This document shows, in pieces, positions 15,015 through 22,653 of a stretch of 23,141 bases of DNA (position 1 is its first letter; every line of letters starts with the position of its first letter). Origin of the DNA: a virus; IMG/VR virus record IMGVR_UViG_3300021389_000161, positions 1 to 23,141 of that record. One strand, written 5' to 3'. Below the pieces are notes generated by a model that saw only the letters and a program-made list of their open reading frames with translations, ran no database searches and was not told where the DNA came from. A program made the position numbers and the translations under genes.

Positions 15015-18000
15015 TGATTACTGTAGATTTGCCTGACGGAAGATCAGTTGATGTCGATACGGATGATAAAGCTTTTGCTTTAAAATCTGCTCAAAATTTT
15101 TACGACAACAATCCTATACAGGAAAGAGCAGTTGAATTTGGTGAAGAAGATGTTTCCGCTCCAGGAGAAATAGCTAGAGCCATAGGCGCTGGATTGGTTG
15201 GCGGGGTTGAAGGACTTGCAAGCTTCCCTGCGGAGATAATTGATTTCGTTTCTGATGGAGAAACAAACCAAGCAGAAACGGTTAGAGAGTTTTATTCGCA
15301 GTTCAAGCCAACAACATCAACCGGCTTAGGTGAAGCTGTTAAGTTTCTTACTCAGTTCGCCGTTCCAGGCGGACTAGCTGCAAAAGCTGCCAAAGCATAC
15401 AAGCTAGGTAAAGCAGGACAACTTGGCGCGTTTGGCGCTGCTGATGTACTGGCAACAACACCTGACGTTGAGACTCTAGGTGACTTTTTTGATGGAGGAC
15501 CTACCAAAAGAATAGATACGGATCAGTTAGAAGGATCTGAAAGAGCTGCTGCAGAACTAACCAACAGGCTAAAGGTTGCTGCTGAAGGTGCAGCTATAGT
15601 TCTTGGTGCTCCAAAAATTCTAGGTTTAGCTGGCGCTGGAATTGGCGCTACTGCTGACGCAGTTTCAAGAACTTCAATGGCTCAGAAGGCTGCTCAAAAA
15701 GCTGAAAGCGCATTGAGTGCAGTCAAAGATAAGGAAACCTTATACAAATTAACTGGAGTTAATTCGGGATTAGAAAATCCTCAACTTCGAAAGAGAATGA
15801 TTGATAAGGCATACTCTAAGTTAAAGAATAACTTTACGTTTCAGGGCGAAATGCCAAATGAAGTGGCAAAGCAGCTTGATGCTATAAAGTTGCAGCAAGT
15901 ATCTTCTGACAATCAGTTTGCAAGAAACAGCTTTGAAGAAATAGACAATGGATTAAAGTCGTTAAAGAAGGCTGGCAAGCTTAACGCTGAAGATGAAAGA
16001 TATGCATTAAACGCTCTCAATGACTTTATGTTTGCTGAACCCAGAACGATAGGCGGTAAGACTGTAAGTCGAGAGCTTGTCAGACAGCAAGGAAGAAGCA
16101 TTCTTGAAAGCCTTGATAAAGAGATAGCTTCATCTGATATGAAGTCTTTGTTCGGCAAAAAAGATTACAGTCTTTTAAGATCAGCTGAAGATTTCAGAGG
16201 GTATATAGACAATCTTTCTACATCTCTTTCAAAAGAAGATCAGTTCCTTGATCCAGATCTTAACAAGGCTTTGGTAAAAGCTATTGGGGAAACAAACCAA
16301 AAATATTATGGCACTAGGCTTTATAGAACCATTAAGTCTTCTCAAGAATATGTTCCCAGCATGGAACAAATAAAAGCAGCTCAAGAAGAGATAATTGAAG
16401 CAAGCAGGCAGGCGGGTGATGAGCTAACTCCGGATCAGGCTTTATCTCAACTAAACGTTATGAGAAGTAACGTTCAGTTTTCAAATGCAAAGATGAAACC
16501 TAACATGATGTTTGAAGAAGAAACATTAAAGGGTGTAAAGCAAGGAGTTTTGAAAAACAAGAAGTTGGATAATCTTCCAGCTATTAGAGACTTCTTGGGA
16601 GAATACTCTGGCGGATCTGATGTCATCGGAAGAGTCCGAAAGGACGGAACTTCTTACGAAGATGGCGTCATTAGGCAAAGAAGTTTAGAAGAACAAAGGA
16701 TTGGGTTGAGAACTAAAGCCGTTGAAACTGTTGATGTGATATCAAAGCAGTTGTCTCAAGCAAGTTATTTTAAAAATCTTCTTAAGTACAATGATTCTTT
16801 GCCTCCTGAAAGCAAGTTCATACTTGATAACGTTCAGATTACTCGGCCAGAAGACCTTGGTGCTTACTCTAGGATTGGCTTTAGTTCGCCAGATCCAACT
16901 GGAGAAATAACAGAATCAATGAAGATGAGGTTTGGCCCACTTGCAGGAAAGTACGTCAAGAAAGATTACTTAAGAGCCCTTGAGGATGCTAAAACAACCT
17001 TGGGAGATGGCCCTTTAAATAAACTGTATGCAACCTTTCTCGGGATAAAAGGTATGTCCCAGGTTGCAAAGACGGTCTACAGTCCTATTACCCAGATAAG
17101 AAACGCTACGACTGCAGCTTTCTTCGCGTTAAAGAATGGCAATTTTGGAAATGGCGAAACGTTATTAAACTCCATGCAAACAGTCTTAAGTCAAATAGGC
17201 CAAAGAAAAGTTGGTGAAGGACTAAGTCTTCCAGGAAGTATTGATAAAGGATTAAGTCTTCCAAGAAGTAACGCCAAGGCCGGTTCAAAACAAGCCATTG
17301 ATGAGTATTACAGAAAGATGATTGAGCTTGGAATTGTTAATTCCAACGCAAAAATGGGTGAGTTTGAAAGTCTTTTCAAGGATGCTTTGCAGGCCAAGAG
17401 TGGCGTGCTTGGTGGTAACATCATGAGAAAAGTTCTTAGCGCAGCGGAGAACACTCAAAACAGATTTTCTGGAAAGTTATACCAAGGATCTGATGATGTT
17501 TGGAAAATATATAGCTATGAGATGGAGCTTGGCAGACTAAGAGATGCCTTTAGCAAGAGCCCGACTAACATACCTGTAACCGATGCTCGAAACATTATTG
17601 ATTTGCAACAGTCTGGGTTAACGCCAAGTCAGCTTAAGGGCGATCAACTTGAAAACTTTCTTCAAAGAGAAGCTGCCGAGATCGTAAAGGATACAGTGCC
17701 TAACTACGCTAGGGTTCCTGAGTTCATTAAAACTTTAAGAAAAGCTCCTTTAGGAAACTTCATTGCGTTTCCTGCTGAGATAATCAGAACCAGCGGAAAC
17801 GTAATTGGTCGGTCGATTAAAGAATTAGCAAGCGAATCTCCAGAGATTAGATCTATTGGCATGAGGCGTTTAATGGGAAGTCTAGCTGTAGATGGCGGCA
17901 TAGCTGGCGGTCTTTCCGCTTCTGCAATGATGCTCACTGGATCTTCACAAGAACAAGTAGATGCTTTTAAAAGATCTTTTGCTCAAGATTGGGAAAAGAA

Positions 18001-19132
18001 TGCAACACTTATACCAATCGCTTCTGACAAGGACGGCAATGTCACGGAGGTTTACAATTTTTCTTACACAAACCCATACGACTATCTTACTAAGCCAGCA
18101 AGAGCTGCATTTAATGCTGTTAATAATGGCATTACAGCAGAAAAAGATCTTTCAAATATAGCTCTTGATGCAGCCTGGGAAAGTAGTGGTGAGTTCTTTT
18201 CTCCGTTTTTCAGTGAGTCAATTATTACTGAAAAAATATTAAATCTTGGACGAAACAAAAACGCTTATGGCGGTCAGATATATAACGATGCGGACCCACT
18301 TGGGTTAAAGGTTTCAAAAGGATTCGCTCATTTTGCAGAAGGTTTAACTCCAGGCATAAGCCCAATATCTCTTAAGGGAGATGTGTCTAGTCCGGCTTAT
18401 ATTGGTTACGATGTAAAGGATTTTCCAAGGGCCATAGGTCAGGCTTTGGGCGCAGACGCAATGTCCGGTGTTAACAAAAGAGGTGTTAGGATTGATGCTG
18501 CGGGTAAGTTTGTTGAAGCTTTAAGCGGTGTTAAAACCATTAAGCTTGATATAGAAAAAACCCTACAGTATAGAGGGTACGAAGCCGCTCGACAGGTAAG
18601 AGAAGCCTCTAGGATCTTTAACCAGGTCGCAAAGTCTAGAGGAAAAGTCGAAGCTTCGGCTGTAACTAAAGCTTATATTCTTGCTAACGAACAAAGGTTT
18701 AAAGCATTGCGAGACCTAAGCGTTGCTATCGATGATGCAGAAAAACTTGGCATTGATAAGCCTAGTATTTACAAGTCTTTATCTAAAGCCAAGACGCCTC
18801 ATATTCCTGAACTGTTTGCAAAACAATTTGTTCCATTCTTCCCAAGCAGTCAGACAATTTCAGAAGCTATTAGAAGCGATAGCAATAAAGTTTCAAACCC
18901 ATTTGACATGACGGCTATAGGATCTAGTCTTGCAGATTTTTCTAAGATGAGATACACGCCAAAAGCTGTTGAAGAAAGACAACAACAGATGGCACAACCT
19001 CCGGGCTCCATCATGCCGCCACCTATTCCTGGTGCTGTACCACCGCCTTCACCTCCGCCACCTCAATCATTATTTAACCGTGGCATAGAAGCACTGCGAG
19101 ATATAGAATTAGATAAACTAATGGGTTCCTAA
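15014..19132 (+). CDS. Giant putative internal virion / DNA ejection protein (1372 residues)
   Basis: The N-terminus ITVDLPDGRSVDVDTDD resembles the short ubiquitin-like N-terminal module of other phage ejection proteins. Gly/Ala-rich hydrophobic segments occur at about 52-75, 188-216 and the 950s (LAVDGGIAGGLSASAMMLTG). Three conserved-looking motifs lie in the second half: SPITQIRNATTAAFFALKNG (from residue 690), YQGSDDVWKIYSYE (about 823-836) and APLGNFIAFPAEIIRTSG (from 911). I recall these together from large marine phage proteins. The C-terminus is Pro-rich (PPPIPGAVPPPSPPPPQ). Size and place at the end of the virion gene block match T7 gp16-type proteins, but I see no clear lytic transglycosylase motif. 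Function is inferred. Confidence 0.65.
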   Translation: MITVDLPDGRSVDVDTDDKAFALKSAQNFYDNNPIQERAVEFGEEDVSAPGEIARAIGAGLVGGVEGLASFPAEIIDFVSDGETNQAETVREFYSQFKPTTSTGLGEAVKFLTQFAVPGGLAAKAAKAYKLGKAGQLGAFGAADVLATTPDVETLGDFFDGGPTKRIDTDQLEGSERAAAELTNRLKVAAEGAAIVLGAPKILGLAGAGIGATADAVSRTSMAQKAAQKAESALSAVKDKETLYKLTGVNSGLENPQLRKRMIDKAYSKLKNNFTFQGEMPNEVAKQLDAIKLQQVSSDNQFARNSFEEIDNGLKSLKKAGKLNAEDERYALNALNDFMFAEPRTIGGKTVSRELVRQQGRSILESLDKEIASSDMKSLFGKKDYSLLRSAEDFRGYIDNLSTSLSKEDQFLDPDLNKALVKAIGETNQKYYGTRLYRTIKSSQEYVPSMEQIKAAQEEIIEASRQAGDELTPDQALSQLNVMRSNVQFSNAKMKPNMMFEEETLKGVKQGVLKNKKLDNLPAIRDFLGEYSGGSDVIGRVRKDGTSYEDGVIRQRSLEEQRIGLRTKAVETVDVISKQLSQASYFKNLLKYNDSLPPESKFILDNVQITRPEDLGAYSRIGFSSPDPTGEITESMKMRFGPLAGKYVKKDYLRALEDAKTTLGDGPLNKLYATFLGIKGMSQVAKTVYSPITQIRNATTAAFFALKNGNFGNGETLLNSMQTVLSQIGQRKVGEGLSLPGSIDKGLSLPRSNAKAGSKQAIDEYYRKMIELGIVNSNAKMGEFESLFKDALQAKSGVLGGNIMRKVLSAAENTQNRFSGKLYQGSDDVWKIYSYEMELGRLRDAFSKSPTNIPVTDARNIIDLQQSGLTPSQLKGDQLENFLQREAAEIVKDTVPNYARVPEFIKTLRKAPLGNFIAFPAEIIRTSGNVIGRSIKELASESPEIRSIGMRRLMGSLAVDGGIAGGLSASAMMLTGSSQEQVDAFKRSFAQDWEKNATLIPIASDKDGNVTEVYNFSYTNPYDYLTKPARAAFNAVNNGITAEKDLSNIALDAAWESSGEFFSPFFSESIITEKILNLGRNKNAYGGQIYNDADPLGLKVSKGFAHFAEGLTPGISPISLKGDVSSPAYIGYDVKDFPRAIGQALGADAMSGVNKRGVRIDAAGKFVEALSGVKTIKLDIEKTLQYRGYEAARQVREASRIFNQVAKSRGKVEASAVTKAYILANEQRFKALRDLSVAIDDAEKLGIDKPSIYKSLSKAKTPHIPELFAKQFVPFFPSSQTISEAIRSDSNKVSNPFDMTAIGSSLADFSKMRYTPKAVEERQQQMAQPPGSIMPPPIPGAVPPPSPPPPQSLFNRGIEALRDIELDKLMGS

Positions 19133-19136
19133 TCTA

Positions 19137-19565
19137 TTGTTACCACAACGTAAAAAGAAGACCGGAAAATACTTTGCTCAGAAGGTAGAGTACGATGGCA
19201 TCAAGTTTGACTCAAAGCTTGAAGCTGCAAGATACAAGATCCTGAAAGGCAAAGAGGAAGATGGCGAGATCGAACAGGTCGAAGTCCAGGTTCCTTATCA
19301 TTGCGTGGTCGAAGGCAAGAAGATCTGCAAGTACATCGCAGACTTTAGGTACTGGTGCAAGGACCAGTATGTCGTGGAAGACACCAAGGGCATCGTGACC
19401 CAGATCTTCTCCCTAAAAAAGAAACTGGTCGAAGCACTCCACCCCGGCGTCATTGTTCACATCATTAAAGACCCAAGAGAATGGCCAGCTAGAACGGTAT
19501 CCGATCCTCATCCATCACATGCACAGCTACGAACTCAGCATCAAAGTTCTCCCGAATGTGATTAG
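19137..19565 (+). CDS. DUF1064 family PD-(D/E)XK endonuclease, TTG start
   Basis: The product has 142 residues. Motifs are GIKFDSKLEAARY (E29), YIADFRYW (D69) and VVEDTKGIVT (D82-x-K84), the order expected for the DUF1064 branch of the PD-(D/E)XK fold and comparable to E20, D55, E65 and K67 of T7 endonuclease I. The likely role is cleaving branched or junction DNA during recombination or packaging. TTG 19137 is the only start codon between the in-frame stop at 19119 and the conserved KYFAQKVEYDG segment; no clear ribosome-binding site is seen. Residues 118-142 are encoded in the 77-bp overlap with the convergent exonuclease gene and look non-conserved. Confidence 0.82.
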   Translation: MLPQRKKKTGKYFAQKVEYDGIKFDSKLEAARYKILKGKEEDGEIEQVEVQVPYHCVVEGKKICKYIADFRYWCKDQYVVEDTKGIVTQIFSLKKKLVEALHPGVIVHIIKDPREWPARTVSDPHPSHAQLRTQHQSSPECD

Positions 19566-20577
19566 GCCCCATCATTAAATCAGGATCGAAGTTAGCCTTC
19601 GACAGTTCTCGCAATTCGGGACTGCTAAATGACTGTTTGTCAAGCCCTTTAGATACCGTATTAAAGAACACAACTATTCCTGATTGATAAGCGATCTTAT
19701 CCTCAGTGCTCTTCTCTGGCAGATGATCCGCAGGAACCAGAGCAGGCATCCATAGGTGGTCCTTACAGCCGTTCCTTTGATCATCGAGTGTAAGGTTCTT
19801 GCCAAACCTAAAGCATCGCCAGACGGCTCCATTGGACTCCGTGATCGCCTTAGAACTCTTACAGTTCCGGCAGTTAACGGACGCTGGTAGTCGCTTGCCA
19901 AGATAGACATCTCGATACACCGACGATTCATTCTTCAATCGCCAATCCTTTTCGTTCATGCCATCACCTGGCGCGTCACTAGCGATGATCCGCTTGGCTT
20001 TCTCCTGTGCCTGATCCCAGATCTCAGGGTTGTAGTCAATGATCTCAGAGTAGATCTCGCTGTTGTTTTTGTTGACCACCACAGCAAGCGTCTTCTTGAC
20101 ACCAAAGATCCCCATGTAAGAGTGGATCTGCCACTGATATGTCTTACTCCATCCCTGATAGTCGGCCAGCTTGCACAGTTCCTTAAACCGTTTGTCGTTG
20201 GCGCTCTTGACCTCGAGCAGCAGAACTTCTTCCATTGCTTCTGGCAGAACCTTTCTGACAAACCCATCGCAGGAACCAGAGAAGTGTCCGCCAAGGGCGC
20301 TTGCACGATACTGCTTGCCATCTTTGTCAACCGGAGAAACGCCAATGACATTGGTGCTCTTGATGTAGTCAACGACTTGATCCTCGATCCGATTGCCCAG
20401 ATCAAAGAGCCTAAGCATTCTGCCGTCAAAGCTGGAGCTTAAGCACCAATGAAAGTTGAGCCAAATCTTTCTCTCATCATCATCGCCAATACCACTGAAC
20501 CCCATGTGTCCACGGTTCCTGTCGTTCTGCTCTGAGATAACTTCATCTATCCTGTTAAATATTGATGCCGATAACAT
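19489..20577 (-). CDS. PD-(D/E)XK exonuclease (RecB/YqaJ/Cas4-like fold)
   Basis: The product has 362 residues. Catalytic pattern: GSCDGF (D104), LLLEVKSAND (E122-V-K124) and YQWQIHSYMG (Q150-xxx-Y154), as in RecB-type nuclease domains. The N-terminal GFSGIGDDDERKIWLNFHW (27-44) matches the family's 'S-x-IG-x-x-C-x-R-x-x-W' segment, but the usual Cys is an acidic residue. A C-terminal cluster, C236-x2-C239, C255, C271-x2-H274, may bind zinc. The enzyme probably resects double-stranded ends for recombination or replication, working with the helicase and the DUF669-like protein. Its start overlaps the helicase end by 23 bp; its own 3' end overlaps DUF1064 by 77 bp, tail to tail. Confidence 0.85.
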   Translation of the reverse strand: MLSASIFNRIDEVISEQNDRNRGHMGFSGIGDDDERKIWLNFHWCLSSSFDGRMLRLFDLGNRIEDQVVDYIKSTNVIGVSPVDKDGKQYRASALGGHFSGSCDGFVRKVLPEAMEEVLLLEVKSANDKRFKELCKLADYQGWSKTYQWQIHSYMGIFGVKKTLAVVVNKNNSEIYSEIIDYNPEIWDQAQEKAKRIIASDAPGDGMNEKDWRLKNESSVYRDVYLGKRLPASVNCRNCKSSKAITESNGAVWRCFRFGKNLTLDDQRNGCKDHLWMPALVPADHLPEKSTEDKIAYQSGIVVFFNTVSKGLDKQSFSSPELRELSKANFDPDLMMGPNHIRENFDAEFVAVHVMDEDRIPF

Positions 20578-22237
20578 TCCAGTATTTCCCCTCTTTCTTT
20601 AAGTTTATTTCGCGCACTTCGTCGAAGGCGCCCCCTTCATTGATTAGCCTAACAGCTTCATCTATATCTCTTGGGACATAAATGTTTTGGTTCGACATGA
20701 TCTTCCACTTCATAGCTGCCATCTCACCGGCCTTACCGTACATACCCACCATGAGCGCGGTTGACTGAGGCCAGTAAGCACCTTGACATGAGAAGTCAAC
20801 GCTAAGATAAGCATTACCATTCTTTGAGATCTTCTTCTTGGCGAGGACCGAAGTCACTGTGTCTGTTCTGTAAACAGACTTTGCTGATTCAGGGATCTCA
20901 TCTGAAAGGACATACCCTTCAACAGATTCGTCTGTTTCAACCAAGTCTGGCGGACCACCTGGCCCTGGTTTAGCCCCAACCATTAAATCTAATTCGGGAA
21001 GTTCTTCTGCGACAGGCTTGGCCGCATCACACGCAATGCAATGGCTGTACTCAATGTCATTGACACTAAAGCATTCATTGCAGATCCAAATCGCATTTCC
21101 TTCTATTGTTGCTGATCTTTTTGGTGTTGCAGTGTCAATGCAACCATGCCGGTCCATGTTGCCGCCGTAGTCTAGAAGCAAGCAATCTTCTTTGTCAGGC
21201 CAGGTACGCATACCCCTGCCACATATCTGGACATAGAGCCCGAGCGACTTGGTCGGACGTAGGATCGCAATGCAATCAGTCCTTGGCGCATCCCAACCTT
21301 CCGTCAAGACCGCGACATTACAAAGCGCGTTAATATCTCCCCGCTCAAAGCTGTCAAGAATACTTTGCCTTTCAGCCTTGGGCGTTTCACCTGTCACAAA
21401 CGCAGCCCTGATACCAGAGCGTCTTAGAAACATGCACATCTTTTGAGCATGAAGAACGGTCACACAAAAGAATACAGTGCTGGTTCTGCCTTTGAGATAA
21501 GCCTTCTCAAGCCAGTCTTGAATGATGTTATAAATAGTCTTATCGACCATTGCCAGCTCTTCTAGATCTGACTCACGATAATCACCGCCCTTAAACTTAA
21601 GCCTAGCCTTGCTCGCATCAATGACAGCTTCCTTGGCTACAGCAAACGCTGACAACCGGCACAAGTACTTATCCTTGATGAGCTCAGGGATGGTTACTGA
21701 GTGGGCAATGCCCTCAAAGAAGTGATCCTTTTTCCCATAGATGTAGCCTTGCCCCATCCGGTATGGCGTAGCGGTTACACCCAAGACCTTTGGACACCCG
21801 ATCTCTTCGAAGTGATTGATGATCTTCCGGTATCTACTATCCAAGTCTGGGCCTACATGGTGGGCCTCATCGATGATGATGTAGTCAACCGGCAATGATT
21901 TATCAAGCCTTGTCCTAGAGGCCAGCGTATCTCGGCTGGCGATTATGATTGGCGCGGTGTTATCAAATCTTTTTAAGCTTGCAGCGAGCACACCGCAGGG
22001 TGCATTCGGCCAAACTGCTAGAAGCTTTTCTTCCGCTTGTGATATGAGTTCTTGCCGGTGAGCAATGATTAAGAATCTGCTAGAGGGATTCCGATTGTAA
22101 AGCTCTTGGATTAGCGTAGTGAATACAACGGTCTTACCAGCTCCGGTAGGGAGCACGATGAGTGGGTTTGTAATCTTCTTATCTAACCAACAGAGAGCTT
22201 TGTCTAAAGCTTTTTTCTGGTAGTTTCTGAGTTCCAT
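20555..22237 (-). CDS. DEAH superfamily 2 helicase with zinc ribbon and C-terminal extension
   Basis: The product has 560 residues. Motifs in order: LRNYQKKA (3-10), Walker A PTGAGKT (30-36), DEAH (123-126), VTATP (154-158), VAVLTEGWDAP (308-318) and QICGRGMRT (337-345). These fit a RecQ/UvsW/RAD25-type ATP-driven DNA helicase or branch-migration enzyme. After the motor comes a zinc ribbon, C386-x2-C389-x10-C400-x2-C403, and an extra domain of about 110 residues (VTSVLAKKKISKNGNAYLSV and onward). I recall similar C-terminal domains in other phage DEAH helicases. The ATG shares a base with the stop of the 87-residue gene (TAATG). The likely role is unwinding or remodelling replication and recombination intermediates. 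Confidence 0.95.
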   Translation of the reverse strand: MELRNYQKKALDKALCWLDKKITNPLIVLPTGAGKTVVFTTLIQELYNRNPSSRFLIIAHRQELISQAEEKLLAVWPNAPCGVLAASLKRFDNTAPIIIASRDTLASRTRLDKSLPVDYIIIDEAHHVGPDLDSRYRKIINHFEEIGCPKVLGVTATPYRMGQGYIYGKKDHFFEGIAHSVTIPELIKDKYLCRLSAFAVAKEAVIDASKARLKFKGGDYRESDLEELAMVDKTIYNIIQDWLEKAYLKGRTSTVFFCVTVLHAQKMCMFLRRSGIRAAFVTGETPKAERQSILDSFERGDINALCNVAVLTEGWDAPRTDCIAILRPTKSLGLYVQICGRGMRTWPDKEDCLLLDYGGNMDRHGCIDTATPKRSATIEGNAIWICNECFSVNDIEYSHCIACDAAKPVAEELPELDLMVGAKPGPGGPPDLVETDESVEGYVLSDEIPESAKSVYRTDTVTSVLAKKKISKNGNAYLSVDFSCQGAYWPQSTALMVGMYGKAGEMAAMKWKIMSNQNIYVPRDIDEAVRLINEGGAFDEVREINLKKEGKYWNVIGINI

Positions 22238-22500
22238 TAGTGAACTATTCCTTCTCCTGTTATGCCGTTAAGCAAGTTGACTGAAACCTTCTCTTTAATA
22301 CTTTGAATCGATTTATCAACGCTCTCATGATCAGCGAATGTGTATGCGTGTATGAGTGAGTAAGTGCTCATGACCTCTGATATAGCTTCTAAGGTGTAGT
22401 CTTTTTCGACCATGGCCCTAAGCCAATACTTTAGATTCTCATAAACAGCTTCCATCTCCTCATTGCTAAAGGTTATTTCTATCTGGTCTATCTCGTCCAT
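22237..22500 (-). CDS. Small acidic protein in the replication operon, unknown function
   Basis: The product has 87 residues and is mainly helical (SNEEMEAVYENLKYWLRAMV, then EAISEVMSTYSLIHAYTFAD), acidic, with no membrane segment and no zinc motif. AGGAGA (22506-22511 on the plus strand) is a good ribosome-binding site 5 bases before the ATG. The gene is the first after the 153-bp gap and is coupled by TAATG to the helicase, so it may be a helicase partner or a regulator. I do not recognise a family. Confidence 0.75.
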   Translation of the reverse strand: MDEIDQIEITFSNEEMEAVYENLKYWLRAMVEKDYTLEAISEVMSTYSLIHAYTFADHESVDKSIQSIKEKVSVNLLNGITGEGIVH

Positions 22501-22618
22501 GTATCTCTCCTAATAAGGGGTGATCCGTTGCGACTACTGGTGGATCAAGCCAGTGTAAGAAGGTTTTTATACCCCAAGTCTTTTGAAAAGTTTCGTCAGG
22601 TCAAGCCTTCTCAAATAC

Positions 22619-22645
22619 TTTTCACCCTTTTCACCCTTTTCAGGG
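22619..22645. repeat. Three tandem 9-bp repeats (TTTTCACCC, TTTTCACCC, TTTTCAGGG)
   Basis: The units lie at 22619-22627, 22628-22636 and 22637-22645. The third differs in the last three bases, and this change creates the inverted repeat with the second unit. They lie 8 bases beyond the stop of the DUF669-like gene. The iteron-like pattern could be a protein-binding site. Confidence 0.75.
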
Positions 22646-22647
22646 TG
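22632..22647. other. Short perfect hairpin CACCCT-TTTC-AGGGTG
   Basis: It has a 6-bp stem and a 4-base loop. In the minus-strand transcript it follows the DUF669-like stop by 6 bases. No T-rich tract follows in that direction, so a rho-independent terminator is not supported. It may be a 3' RNA hairpin or part of the repeat-based binding site. Confidence 0.5.
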
Positions 22648-22653
22648 CATTTC

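Larger units (their letters stand above)
22501..22653. other. 153-bp intergenic region with tandem repeats and palindromes
   Basis: This is the only sizeable gap in the window. It lies between the DUF669-like gene and the 87-residue gene, both on the minus strand. It holds three 9-bp repeats, a 6-bp-stem hairpin, an 11-base palindrome CTTTTGAAAAG (22580-22590), and two near-repeats of the form GATCAAGCC / GGTCAAGCC. Read on the minus strand, TATAAA occurs, but no good -35 box lies at normal spacing. It could hold a promoter, operator or origin-type element for the replication operon; none of these is proven. Confidence 0.5.

Noticed and set aside
20122-20442. Plus-strand frame inside the exonuclease gene
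   Set aside because: It is antisense to the catalytic region (E-V-K and Q-xxx-Y), lacks a family match, and has no supporting neighbours on that strand.
22560-22600. Sigma-70 promoter on the minus strand (TATAAA)
   Set aside because: No acceptable -35 hexamer lies 16-18 bases upstream; the TTGACC seen is about 27 bases away.
22632-22647. Rho-independent terminator for the DUF669-like gene
   Set aside because: The hairpin is short and no T-rich run follows in the direction of transcription.
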